A stretch of DNA of 64,000 nt from Rhopalosiphum padi (Eukaryota > Arthropoda > Insecta > Hemiptera > Aphididae). Made by a program: the position numbers and the translations under genes. This document shows, piece by piece, positions 52,646 through 64,000 of this stretch. The stretch lies in contig NC_083598.1 of assembly GCF_020882245.1 (NCBI RefSeq), forward strand, positions 372,001-436,000, given 5' to 3'. Under the pieces are notes generated by a model. That model saw nothing but the letters and a program-made list of their open reading frames with translations. It made no database searches and was not told the DNA's origin. The first letter of the stretch is position 1. Each line of letters begins with the position of its first letter.

Positions 52646-55600
52646 ATTAAAATATACTTAAAATATAAATATTAGTACTTATAAAATGATCATTTATACT
52701 AATCAAAATATTCCAATAGTTTTTGGTTTTAATTTTATACTTTATATTACTTTTAAATAAACTAATATTGTTCAATGAACTTATTTTTAGAATTGTTTAA
52801 GAAGAAAATGTATCTTAGTGATTATAAATGCATTTTACACAGAATTATATTAAAAACGTACGTACTTTTAATTCCTTGTACTAAAAAGAATAGTTATTAT
52901 TTTACTGTGATACAAACGCAGTAAGTATAAAATAAAAACAAATACATAAATGGTTTTAAATAAAAAAAAACCTATAAATGATTGACAATTTACGTATAAT
53001 ATTTTTTAGATTTAAATTTATTTTTATAGAATTCCTTGAAGTTAATTTCAATGATATAATATATAAAAACAAACGTAAGTTTAAAGTAGTGAAATTAAAT
53101 ACAAATCGGTTCTCAAACTAGTGTATGCACTAAAAGTTCACGACTTTGTTTCTTCATGATTAGTACACCATTAAATTAATCAAAAAAAAAAAAAAAAAAC
53201 AGTTCATAATTCAACCGGAAAATGTTAAATTAAGTTTTTTTGCAATCTTAATGAATTCGGCCCATATTATGTTAAATACCGTTTTCTTATTTCTCAAAGG
53301 TAGGTCCCACGAACCAAACATGTATGTTCTGCTTCGCTAAATTATAGGTACCAGTGAATAAATCGTCGTGAATATGTCTAACGAATCGATGATAATAATA
53401 GCCATACGAAATTATATGTATCGATTCTGTATTGAACGGTTTAATACCTATATGGTTCCCAGTAAGTAAGTAAACATTTAAAGGGAAGGTGATTATTTTA
53501 AAAGTTGTTAGACACAGATTACATAAATTGAGTTAAAAAATACCATACATTTAAATAAGAAAAAATACGAAATGCACTTACTGATTTCATCTAAAAAGAA
53601 AAAAAAATAACATACTAATTAATAAATTAAATTATCTATCCTACCTTAAAAACTATCTCACAATATTATAAGAATAGAAATGATCTAATATTATCTTTGT
53701 ACAAAAATATATATCAATATGTAGAATTTTACAAAGATTTACCGATAGGATTCGATTGTTTACGAGACGCTATTGTTAATAACCTTGTGGATTTTGAGTG
53801 AAGTGATGAAAGTATTAATTTTTTTTTATTAAAAATACAGGCGAGTAGCCCAATATAATATATACTTTATTATAATAGCGTTTACTCGTATACGTTTTTG
53901 AAACTTTCATCAAGACAAATGGAAAAAACCTAACCTAACCTGATAAAGGTAAACAACTTTAAAAAAAAAAAAAAGGTAAACTGTATAAGAAATATTAAAA
54001 AATATATTATATTTTTAGACGTGATTTTATTTCATATTTTATTAATTACTTTTTTTAGGTGTTTTATATTTTCAAAAATATTATTGAATTTTAAAATATT
54101 CAGTAGTCCGTGGTAAACAATTATCTAGTATATAGGGATAAAATTCCAATTTTGTGTTGAAAATAATATCCAAGTCTCTAACCGTGTTTCTCATACAAGC
54201 TTAAGATTATATATTTTTTAATTTATATTGCTCATGTTTTTTTCTTTTATTCAAAAAAAAGTTTGAAAACCGGAGGCAATTAAACAAATTAAAAAATATA
54301 TTTTTTTTATTTAATTGAAAAATTGAAATCATTTTTTTCACTATCGCTCATAAATAGGACTTACCATATAACTATTAAAATTATATAACATGTAAGGAAA
54401 GAATATTGAACGATTTATATCTATAATTTAACCTGACTATTGATAGATTTAGGAATGTAAATTATGTTATTGTATACAGTCAATCAATAAAAAATAGTGT
54501 CTTGGAATAACTCATATATTCCTTATTACTTCAACTTTACACAATGTTATACTGTATAAGGATAAAGACGGTAAGATCGTACCATTTATTAAACCATTGT
54601 CTCATACAAAGTTACAAATAAAACTAATTACATACCGTCAGTCCCTGCCATTGTAATAATATAAAAAAAATAATTTATAATTACTATAAAATATTTAAAA
54701 TTGTTCTACTATATAAGATAAATTATAATGTTTAATATTAATATATAAACATCAAGGTTAATATTATAAATATAAAAAAATTCATCTAAATTATTGTCGT
54801 TATTTATAATTTACTAAAAAATTATCACTTAAAATTAAAATAACGTACGTTGAATCGCCGAATCTAGAAAAGAAGTAATAGATAGTTAATTTATTACAGT
54901 ATCATTAACATACTAATATGTTATAAATTTACGATTAAATTGTAAAATCTAGTGATTGGCTTAAATTATTCTCAGTAGGTTAGGTACAATAATAAAACCA
55001 TTTCTATTTTTCCCAATGTTATTGCCGTTATTGGCGTAACATACAACAAATGTCTTGTTGTCAAGGACTAACAACGCAGTAGAAGATTGACATAAAGGTT
55101 CAGGTCATTACTTGGTTAGTTCTTTTTTAAATAAATTGTTAAAAATATTGTATTAAATTTATATTTTAATTCAATATAATTTAATGTTATGTTAGATATG
55201 TTAGGTGTAGGAATCGTGTATATCATCAAACATTATGGACATTTATTTTATCGATGTGTTAAAAGATTAACAATATTTAGAGATCATTAAACAGGAATTG
55301 CTAATACGAAAAAAAAACATAATAAAATTAGTATAAAAATGTTTGAGAAAAAAATATATAATCTAACCTTATCTTACAATACTAACGACGATATTAATTA
55401 TTTAAAGGGTATCGCTTATAACATAATTCTGAAAATGTAATATTATGATTTTGTGATTTTTTTTTTTATACTTTTATACTTTTTATCGTAATATTTTTTC
55501 GTTATTTTAATTTTCGCATCAAAAAAAAAAAACACATATGGGTTAGATTAGGTCCAATCAATGAAATAATATTGGATGCAAGATCTACTTTATTAAAATA

Positions 55601-56586
55601 AATTCCCTTATTTCAATATTATTTTAATAGTTTCAACATTAAAATACAGACGTTATAGATGCCGTATGTCTATTTTGATGACAGGCAAACACACATTGAA
55701 ATGATACTAACAATGGAGGTAATGAAGATAGATGGTGACGAAGGGCACATAAAATATGAACTTAAAAAATTACAAATATCTAGAGTATAATAACAACAAC
55801 GTATGTGTATACAATGTACACTAAATGTTTTGAATTATGTAAAAATCGTGTAGACAAATTACAAAATTACAAAATTCGTATATAATTATTTACACAATAA
55901 CTATAAGATATTAATTTTTGGTTATATCTAGTTAATTTTATTGTGTAGATAAAACCTATTAGTTTTATTTAACTCTGTAATTTATTACACGTGGCCACAA
56001 AACGTGTTGCAATGAGCCACCAATCGGCAGAACAAATCGCAGAAACATAGTGTGCAGTAGTATGTAGATAATAGAAATAGAACAGCAGAGAGTCGTGCAC
56101 AAGAACCTCGAGAACTGCATTAGGAACGTCTGTGAAAACTAATGTCAAGAACAAGGGTAACCCGTGAACAGATGGATACATTTAGAGCACAAGAACGAGA
56201 GAGATTGCAATCGCACTACGAATTATCACGTGCGTCATTACTCATTTGTTCGTCTTGCGCTCGAATATGTAAAAGATATTGATTTAATAGTTTGAGGCAT
56301 GTGAGTTAATAATCAATAAGCGATAAAAGAGTAAGAAACTGAATTTCTTCTTCTCCATTTTTTAGTAATTCTGCTGCTACGTTATTGTTTTCTCTGGGTG
56401 ACTTTTTTATTTTTCGTATTTTGAATTTTATTATGATTTTATTAACTTATATGACGAGATAATGAGATACCAAAATATAAATCAATACATTCAAAAGGAG
56501 TTTCTAAATCCAATTCACTTCAAAACTGTTATTAAACGTTTTTAATAACTTATTAAAAAAAAAACAGCATTTAATTTTTTAAATAG
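52646..56586. other. No gene seen
   Basis: AT-rich noncoding sequence. At 56143-56280 a plus-strand frame (MSRTRVTREQMDTFRAQERE) has an Arg/Glu-rich bias but matches nothing I recognise and is not called as a gene. CCTAACCTAACC occurs at 53929-53940. Confidence 0.5.
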
Positions 56587-56706
56587 TGTTACGAGCCATG
56601 GCTCTAACGTAGAAATTCTTATATAAAATACTGTAATAATTGGTGACACATATACCGTTTAACAAATTAATAATACAAACATGTGAAGGCCAGAACGCTA
56701 TCGATT
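56587..56706 (+). repeat. LTR fragment of gypsy family B
   Basis: Starts TGTTACGAGCCATGGCTCTAACG and is near-identical over about 112 bases to the start of the 3' LTR at 59099. Similarity ends at GCCAGAACG, where Mutator-like sequence begins. Confidence 0.85.
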
Positions 56707-57600
56707 TCATTACTTAAACCTAGAGCTTGAAATTTTTTTCCACCAACTCTGGCCTAAATGGAATCAGCATCCTTTTAATTCGACAGATGGCCAAACAAAT
56801 AATGCGGCCGAGTGAATTGCTTTTTCTAAATCAGCAAATAACATTTTCGGTAAAAAATTAATATTATTTTTTATACATTCTGAATTTAGATGAAGAAATG
56901 CTTTCTTGTAAGTTTCTACATTTTTGTCAATTAATAAAACAAAAACTAATAGTATGTAATTTCCATTTGATAAACCGTGAATTGTGAATAATTGTGTAAA
57001 CAACTTAGGACAACTTTTAAAAGTTCCATCAACAAATATTGTGTCAATTTGACCTAAGAACTTCAAATTAGTTATTGTTGAAAAACTAGTATATTATTTT
57101 CATAGTCGTTAACTAATAGAAACTTTTCATCTTGGTTACTTTTAATGTTTTCTTCTTTCAATGAATTATGTAAATCTAATATATTATTTGGCAACTTGGG
57201 AATTACAGATGCTTGTGCGTGATGCATATTTTTGCGAATTAAAGTTAAATCATAACTGGTCAATGTCGATACGTCATTTGACAATTCCCTATGAATGAGT
57301 TTTGAGGGCTTATCATAGAGATCGTCGATTGCCTTTCTTTTAAATTATTGCTTAATTTTTGTCTGTTTAATATTTCTACAGAATCGTTTTCATGATTATG
57401 TTCAGTAGGACGTTCCAATATTTCATTTTTATCGTTTAATTTAGCATATATGACTTACATGTTTTTTGAAACATTTCCAACATTGTATATCATTTTTCAA
57501 TAGTTTATGAAAACAAAATTTAAATTCGTTTATAAAAATCAATGTTTTACTTTTTTCACTAATCATAATGTCACTCACAATTAAACTCATATTTTTAAAT
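56707..57600 (-). pseudogene. Mutator-like transposase with FLYWCH-type N-terminus
   Basis: Minus-strand pieces in order: a FLYWCH-like zinc finger (57590-57400; IQCWKCFKK, then CKSY and EHNHEND), a middle part (57284-57072; SVIPKLPNNILDLHNSL) and the MULE DDE core (57066-56764; IDTIFVDGTFKSCPKLFTQL with the first Asp, MLFADLEKAIHSA with the second, VELKGC). The frame stops with TGA where family members read CRFHLGQSWW, and the text continues as FHLGQSWWKK before a further shift. At least three lesions. The C-terminal third is absent. Confidence 0.85.
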
Positions 57601-57740
57601 ATAAATAGAACAGCGCACAATTGTCAACGAAACGGAATCGAAAGACATACTAACCGATTACATTTATTTCAGAAATACTCATATAGTCGTATCGATTATT
57701 GATTTAGATTATAAAAGGTATATTCTGATATCAGATAATC

Positions 57741-57828
57741 GGGACGCAATTAGTATAGTCGTATAGAAAGCCCGAGACGCAATTAGTATGATACAAATCG
57801 CAATTTTTATATCAGGGACGCAATTCGT
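57741..57828. repeat. Three direct GGGACGCAATTNGTAT repeats at a junction
   Basis: GGGACGCAATTAGTAT (57741), GAGACGCAATTAGTAT (about 57774) and GGGACGCAATTCGTAT (57815), with 33- and 41-base spacing. They sit exactly where the Mutator-like remnant ends and gypsy integrase begins, so they are probably terminal repeats of the former. Confidence 0.6.
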
Positions 57829-58698
57829 ATGCAGCCGAATAAGAAGGTAAAGCAACCTATGCTCATCACATCAACAAGTTCCAAACCATTTGAAAAAATA
57901 TTTTTAGACATTGTTGGCCCTTTGGTCACTACATTAACGGGAAATACATATATATTAACCCTACAAGACGATTTGACAAAATATTCTATGGGGGTACTTA
58001 TACCAAATCATCAAGCGAATACAATTTCCGAAGCTTTTGTAATAAATTTTGTATGTACGCACGGTATACCACAAACTATATTAACTGATCAAGGAACCGA
58101 TTTCTTAAGTAAAATATTCACAGAAGTGTGCAAACTATTACAGATAAATAAAATAATTACTAGCCCATTTCACCCACAAACAAACGGTAGCCTAGAAAGA
58201 TCGCATAGGATTTTAACAGAATACCTAAGTCACTATGTAGACAAAAAATTAAACAATTGGGATGAATATATACCTTACGCATTTTTCGTTTATAATTCAA
58301 CCGAACATACGTCGACAGGTTATCAACCATACGCACTATTATTCGGGAAACCATTAGAAATACCAGTAAATTTATCCCACGAACCCGAACCAAGGTATAA
58401 TTACGATAATTATTATTATGACTTAAAACAAAAGATGCAGGAGGCACACAAAATAGCGAAGGAAAATTTAGTAAAAAGTAAAATAAAATCTAAAAGGATT
58501 TATGACAGTAATGAAAATCCAATTGAAATACATGTGAAAGATCAAATCTTATTGAGAGACAAAACACAGAAAAATAAATTAAATCCGTTATGGATAGGTC
58601 CATTCGAAGTAACAGACGTATTAGATAAAGAAAATATAGTAATATTAAGAGGCCGAAGGCATGTCACGGTCCATAAAAATAATGTTAAAAAAATATAA
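57829..58698 (+). CDS. gypsy integrase, open C-terminal portion (remnant B)
   Basis: 289 codons without a stop. The RNase H-like core has its three acidic residues: FLDIVGPL, LTDQGTDFL and HPQTNGSLERSH. The C-terminal GPF/Y module (LNPLWIGPFEVTDVL) ends HKNNVKKI. The His/Cys zinc finger and the rest of pol are missing. The first Met codon lies in the preceding repeat, so the apparent start is an accident of the junction. Relative to remnant A this copy is well preserved. Confidence 0.9.
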   Translation: MQPNKKVKQPMLITSTSSKPFEKIFLDIVGPLVTTLTGNTYILTLQDDLTKYSMGVLIPNHQANTISEAFVINFVCTHGIPQTILTDQGTDFLSKIFTEVCKLLQINKIITSPFHPQTNGSLERSHRILTEYLSHYVDKKLNNWDEYIPYAFFVYNSTEHTSTGYQPYALLFGKPLEIPVNLSHEPEPRYNYDNYYYDLKQKMQEAHKIAKENLVKSKIKSKRIYDSNENPIEIHVKDQILLRDKTQKNKLNPLWIGPFEVTDVLDKENIVILRGRRHVTVHKNNVKKI

Positions 58699-59088
58699 TG
58701 AAAAATTAACTTAAAATATAAAATAGCATAAATAATGTAGAATAATTTTGATTAAATTATCAATTAATATAATAAAATAAGAGGAAAATTATAATTAGAG
58801 ATGTTAAAAAAAGAGAAAAAATATAAAGTATAAAAAAACCAATAGATCATTGACAAGACTAAAAATTTATGTCAGCAAAAATAAAAATAATGTAAACTTA
58901 ATTATATCATAATGTATTGTAATCAATAAATTGTTTGATGATTCATTTTCAAATTACTAACACTAGACAATAAGATAAAACAAAGATATTGTAAAACAAA
59001 AGGTTAATTAACGATGTAATTACTAACATAGCATAATAAAATTTAATTTTAAGATTTCTGTTTAAATGAAAACATAAATCTTTTTTTT
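58699..59088 (+). other. gypsy 3' noncoding spacer
   Basis: A-rich sequence between integrase and the polypurine tract. No env-like frame is present. Confidence 0.6.
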
Positions 59089-59098
59089 GGAAAGGAGG
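59089..59098 (+). other. Polypurine tract of gypsy B
   Basis: GGAAAGGAGG directly abuts the LTR start TGTTATGAG. This is where plus-strand DNA synthesis is primed in LTR elements. Confidence 0.85.
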
Positions 59099-59421
59099 TG
59101 TTATGAGCCATGGCTCTAACGTAGAAATTATTATATAAAATACTGTAATAATTGGTGACACATATACCGTTTAACAAATTAATAATACAAATATGTGAAG
59201 GCCAGAACGTCATCGACAGAACAATGTGTACTATTTAATTTAGACATTAAAGGATGATCACACGTCGCTCAAATTCGTAGAGTCGAAACTCATAAGACGG
59301 ATATCAAAATCAGCGACGTGAATATTAAAATTAATACTAGGCTCTTGTGTAAACGGAGTGTCCACCACCATAACCACCACTCTATTGGGAACCGTCTGTA
59401 TATAAGGGTGATCAAGACGAG

Positions 59422-60515
59422 GGGAGATGGTAAACTGCGGCAAAATTTACCTTTTTCTAAAAGTCGATATGTAAACTGCGATAAAAAAAAAATTAAGATT
59501 ATACAATCTGCGGCAAAACCGATAATATACATTATACAAACTGCGGCAATTTATTTTATATACCTTCTATTATAATATACTATATACACATTTATTGTTT
59601 AAGTAGAGTATATAGTCTATTAGAGTATTAGGCGTAAAAATTAAGAAAAACCAATTTTTAAAATTGAAAAATATTATTATTATCAACAATTATTTTAAGA
59701 GATCGTAATGATAGTAATGATAGTATAATCAAAAAACCAATATTAAAATTGAAAAATATTATTATTATTAAAAATTATTTTAAAAGATTGTTATAGAGAT
59801 CTTATAATCCAAAAAAAATTTTAGTTTAAAAAATAAAACAATAATACAATAGGTACCTAATTAACACTTTGTCGTTTATTTTTAAAACATACTTTTTTCA
59901 AAAATTCATATCTTGAAATTCGTCCTTCTTCTTTCATTTGTCGCTGTTCGTTTATAAATTTGTATTTTTGCGTTGTCGCTTTATTTCTTTTTTGTATTAC
60001 CGCTTTTTCTGCACTTCTAATTTTTATATATGTGTCAACTTGAATATCCTGTATAGCATCTATAAATTTATATAGTGATGGGTATGATGATGATACAAAT
60101 ATGCGTTAAATTTTGAATGGAAAGATTCACATACATTATTTGTTATAACTTCTGATTTCGATGCCCACAAAGAAGAAGAGAATACGTCTTGCATATAAGT
60201 TTCTGTTAAATAATCACAAAATTGTACTATTTTATTATTAGATGGCATATCTGCTATTAAATCAAAAACAACGAATCTTCGACTTCATCAGGTTCAAGGA
60301 ACGGGAGACCAAAAATATAATTTAAAAATTTTCTTTCATCTATGTCTCCTTCAATATAAAGTTTAGATAGACCCAAATTTTGTAATTTTCTAAACCACGC
60401 AAGACAAATTACGTACATGGTACCTACATATTAGGTACACATAGACAGGTATATATGATATAGTATATAATAGAAGGTACCTATATAAAATAAATTGCCG
60501 CAGTTTACATACAGC
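59422..60515 (-). mobile_element. Mutator-like element nested in the LTR
   Basis: Perfect 9-bp duplication CAAGACGAG (59413-59421 and 60516-60524), the MULE size class. Ends share GTAAACTGCGGCAA in inverse; the left end holds four spaced copies of AAACTGCGGCAA variants (about 59431, 59469, 59504 and 59534). 1.09 kb, with a deleted transposase. Confidence 0.9.
59868..60470 (-). pseudogene. Mutator-like transposase C-terminal part
   Basis: Minus-strand text: ERKFLNYIFGLPFLEPDEVE, then SEVITNNVCESFHSKFNAYL, the third-acid region of MULE transposases, then IQVDTYIKIRSAEKAV and a basic C-terminus to about 59870. At least two frame breaks. It overlaps the end of the copy at 56707-57600 only slightly, so the two are different copies. 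Confidence 0.85.
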
Positions 60516-60606
60516 CAAGACGAGAACTCCGCAGACGGTTAAGGATATCCAAGACGCTCAGAGGCAGGTCGTAACACCGCTCATTGTTTTTTATATCAGT
60601 ATTAGG

Positions 60607-61091
60607 CATAGGCGTGCGCACAGGGGGTTCCGGGTGTGCCTGGGCACCCCCCGACATGTAATTGGGGCCCTAAAATTTAAGTCCTATAGCATATATATGG
60701 GTCCGTATTTTAACTAATGTTACTAGAATAAAAATGTTATTTTTTCTAAAATATGTGGTAAAAAAAATTATGTTTCGGGATAAAAAAAATAATACAACGT
60801 AAAATATTTTAAATTTGCGTGGTAAAACTTATTATGATTATAACAGCTAAATGTTATTGACTACAAAAGTAAAAATAATAAATAAATAATGCAATTATCT
60901 TGAAAATTTTGTATTAGTAATACCACTGATAAATATGTGATATAATTATGTAAGTAATGTTTATTCGTACATAATAATTTATTAAAATATATGTACATGT
61001 ATTGTTAAGAGAGGGCCTGAATTGAGAAAAGGGCCCGAAAAAATTACAGGCACCAGGCACCCCCTGAAATTCAGGTCTGCGCACGCCTATG
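60607..61091. mobile_element. hAT-type element, noncoding
   Basis: Ends CATAGGCGTGCGCACAG and CTGCGCACGCCTATG are inverted repeats. Perfect 8-bp duplication GTATTAGG (60599-60606 and 61092-61099). 485 bp with GGGCACCCCC-type blocks inside each end and no transposase. Confidence 0.92.
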
Positions 61092-61129
61092 GTATTAGGA
61101 GTCAGGTCGTAACACCGCTCACCAACACT

Positions 61130-62930
61130 TTTATATTTACTTACATTGTAATTGTGCGCCGCTCCGCTCCTACTTTAACTCTCGCGGTTAGCGGTAACGA
61201 CTCGCGTAATGTTGTGAGCGGGAGGAGGATCACCTATGATATTAAATATTAGAACAATATATTATAATAGAACAAAGGGACGCTGGGCGCCAGATATAAT
61301 ATAATATTAACCACAGAAACAACGTGTACAAAACATTAATAATAATAATAAAAATAATAATAGTAACTATGCGGGCCCGTATTATTCCTAACAATAATAA
61401 TAATTAATAATAAATAAAAAGATTTTTGTTTACATACAAATCATACAATATAAATATAATAACACAATAATGAAATAAACGATCACCTGTGCTGCTAATC
61501 GGCAAGACCACAAATCCAGGCTGGTAAGGCGACAGCCTTTTGACGTATGACACGTAGCCACGTAGGTATATGTATAATAATATAATTATAATGTCGCACG
61601 GAATTATAATATAAGCGACGAAGTGTGACGCACACGTCAAGCCCCGACTGTCCCTGAGCTTACGACAAAATTGCGCACACAAGGTAAAAGGTAAGTCAAT
61701 TTTAACGGACTCCAACTCAAGTCGGTTGACCACGTGGTCAAAAGAACAAAAAAAACTAAGCGGAACGAACGGGCCGGCACTCGGACACGCCAGGTTCGGC
61801 CGTTGGCGAAAGACAGACGCGCGATGACCGTGCAAAAGTTGCAGTGGACATCGGACGGCCGAGATTACGTAGAGGGGGGATGACTGTCGCGGACATTCCG
61901 CACCGATCGCCTGAGACTTGTAAAGCCTTTGGCGATGACGTCAGGTAGACAATTCGGCGGGAAGTCAGCCGCGTTCGAACAGTAATTGTGTATCAAGTTT
62001 AAAACGTATAATAAAGATATATTTGTACACTTATACATCAGTATTTCCATTCCTACGTTGATGTATGAATCGACGTCAGTCGAGACGTAACAATAGTTAT
62101 AAACGTCTTTATTAACCTACTGTGAAATATAGATTTACAACATAAAATAGCAAATATGGTTTAGGTAATATTAAGGAAAAACGGCATTCGACGGCCGATC
62201 GTCCGTGCACGAAACGTCGCACACCGCGGTTACCGAAAAACATGACGGGCAGCTGCGAAACACGGTCGCCTTCGTCATGCGTCCAGTGTTGCCACAGGTA
62301 GTGTTAACACAACTGAGCACGAGTACAAAATAATTTTTGATTTGTTATCTGGCTATTCCAAAAGAGGGATACTATTGTGGTGATTCCCGGGCGAGGTACG
62401 ATAAGTTTCCCCCGCGATATCTCCAACGTTGATGTAACGACTCGGTCGCGCCGTATGGAGGACAAACATGCCCGACGTCGCTCTGACCTCCAACGATCAC
62501 CAACACGTGATTTTCCGTATGGAGGTAGGAACTGCCAATGAGTGTACAATATCGTAGATATACTAAACGTTTATTAGTTTAACAAAGAGGCTAATTTTAT
62601 ATATAGAACACAAATCGCGTGCGAGACGTGATGACGGGTGGTCACGAGGTTTTTTGGGGAGCGCGTTAAAGGGAACAAAGATGGCGGTTGGTCGCGAGTC
62701 GCTCGTGCGGTGGGTCGGTAGGTACACTCAGATTGGCTAGAACTGAAGGGAGGACAGTATTATCAACCGCTACTAAGGTACCGGACTCTCTGGCTGAAAT
62801 AGGCTGACACAGCGATTCTCTCTTTAATTTACTGTCGGGTATAGAGACCCATTTATCACAGGGGACAGATACGTCTATATTCTATAATATAGCATCATCT
62901 AGACAGATTTTCATTTATTTAGCAGACAAT
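61130..62930. other. GC-rich segment, possible decayed LTR; no gene supported
   Basis: Much richer in GC and CpG than the rest of the window. On the minus strand TGTTACGTCTCGACTG (62096) could start an LTR and TGGCGCCCAGCG (61292-61281) resembles a primer-binding site, which would make an LTR of about 800 bp. On the plus strand AATAAAG at about 62010 followed by an end in CGTAACA at 62096 would fit a 3' LTR. TATGGAGG occurs twice (about 62454, 62518). Open frames here lack known motifs. A CpG-rich promoter is another possibility. Confidence 0.3.
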
Positions 62931-64000
62931 CTGTGAAATATTTTTCAGTAGTACTAAATATAATTCATTAATTAATAGTTTACGCATTATATAAACATGT
63001 ATTTGATTCATTTAAACATTTTTTCTGCGTATTAGGTTCTTATAAATACGTAATAATTATCCAAACAACACGCTAATATACATCAAGAGAAATTAAGAAT
63101 TTTACGTAAAAACAGTAAAATATCACAACTAATAGGTATAAAAAATACTCACCAACACTACCTAGAAAAAATATTAAGATAATATTATCGTAATATCTAT
63201 ACAATTTATTATAATATTATATGATAATAAATTTACAGTAACGTTAAACGTGAAAAATGTTTTCATTTTCTCTTTCCCGGTGTATTAATTTACAGTGATT
63301 TAAGTTTTAGTTATAAATGTACAAAGACTAAGGACTCTTTAATAATACAAAAACCTAACCTATACTTTTTGAGTAATACGTTATCTAATGTTTATAAATC
63401 CCGATGTTTATTTAAAAACAAACTAAAACTGTAACAAATAGACAAAATAGTAAATGTTACAAAACAATTTAAAACCTTAAATAGAATAAAATAATATATA
63501 TCAATAAAATAAAAATAATAAAAAATACGTACGAAATTTGCCTGGTGATAAAAATAAAATTTTACAATATTATATATAATATATAACTAATTAAAAAAAT
63601 TGATATAGTAATATTCATATTTTAGACAAATAAATAATAGTTTTTTTTTTGAAATTCTTGTAAAAAAAAAATTAATAGCATTAAAACATAAGATATACAT
63701 AACAACTTTTAATACAAGTAAATACTAGTATACAAAAATATTTAAATATTTAAGAAATTTGAAAGCAGTGATGACCACTATTTAATTTCGACTTCCAACA
63801 TAATAATATGATAACATTAAAGGCAACATATTCGATTTCTTTATAATTATATAATGTCTTGTTTTTAAACAAATATAATGGCAATAATTATAATAAAAAT
63901 TGATGCAATATATTATGAAAAACATATAATATAAAATAACACTGCATAATACACAATACAATTAAAAATATTAAAATTACTTACTAATTGCTGACGCTAA
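62931..64000. other. No gene seen
   Basis: AT-rich sequence to the right edge; no open frame, RNA gene or element recognised. Confidence 0.55.

Larger units (their letters stand above)
59099..60576 (+). repeat. 3' LTR of gypsy B, interrupted by a Mutator-like element
   Basis: LTR begins TGTTATGAGCC and ends GGTCGTAACA, with inverted TGTTA/TAACA termini. TATATAAGG at about 59398 is a probable promoter box. Without the insert (59422-60515) and one copy of its 9-bp duplication the LTR is about 375 bp. CAGGTCGTAACACCGCTCA at the right edge recurs at about 61103-61121. Confidence 0.8.

Noticed and set aside
55969..56181. 70-codon minus-strand frame starting MYPSVHG
   Set aside because: No motif; the opposite strand shows an equally plausible Arg/Glu-rich frame and neither has family support.
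61404..61835. 143-codon open frame on the minus strand in GC-rich DNA
   Set aside because: No recognisable domain; its long hydrophobic stretch comes from AT repeats and it fits a decayed LTR better.

Overview
The window is strongly AT-rich eukaryotic DNA. It has spliced genes with canonical GT-AG introns, short TA/TAA microsatellites, scattered 'TTAGG' dimers and a dense mixture of insect-type transposons. Protein similarity and the repeat repertoire point to a hemipteran insect, most likely an aphid; that taxon is inference. Nothing prokaryotic was seen (no operons, CRISPR arrays or bacterial RNA genes).

Four host genes can be built exon by exon. (1) 1-2651, minus: the N-terminal part of DNA2 helicase/nuclease, eight exons here, with the helicase half off the left edge. 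(2) 4059-5746, minus: a seven-exon, 342-residue multi-pass membrane protein with a basic then acidic tail, perhaps of the TLC (TRAM-LAG1-CLN8) class. (3) 7560-7892, plus: RBX1/ROC1, the RING-H2 subunit of cullin-RING ligases, reading divergently from gene 2 across a promoter with a CCAAT box and a 12-bp palindrome. (4) 15534-35446, plus: the complete catalytic subunit of glutamate-cysteine ligase (GCLC), 12 coding exons and 644 residues, whose introns carry many transposon insertions.

An apparently full-length hAT transposon (9763-14144) sits between RBX1 and GCLC, with terminal inverted repeats and a perfect 8-bp target duplication. Its two-exon transposase is broken by one reading-frame shift.

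The right half (about 36-61 kb) is a transposon graveyard with readable nesting. It contains a short Helitron, LINE remnants, a TTAA-flanked foldback family, a piggyBac-like MITE, and a Ty3/gypsy element (40976-46200, minus) disrupted by a 5'-truncated LINE and a hAT element, each with exact target duplications. A second gypsy remnant (plus) has an open integrase, a polypurine tract and a 3' LTR; that LTR is split by a Mutator-like element with an exact 9-bp duplication. About 46.2-56.6 kb and 61-64 kb hold no supportable gene.

I did not find a convincing new biological system. The most useful leads are the nested insertion chronology, several unclassified foldback or inverted-repeat families, a compact GC-rich hairpin in a GCLC intron, an odd ACGGTCCG-rich segment at 47.9 kb, and a PIP-box-like motif in DNA2.
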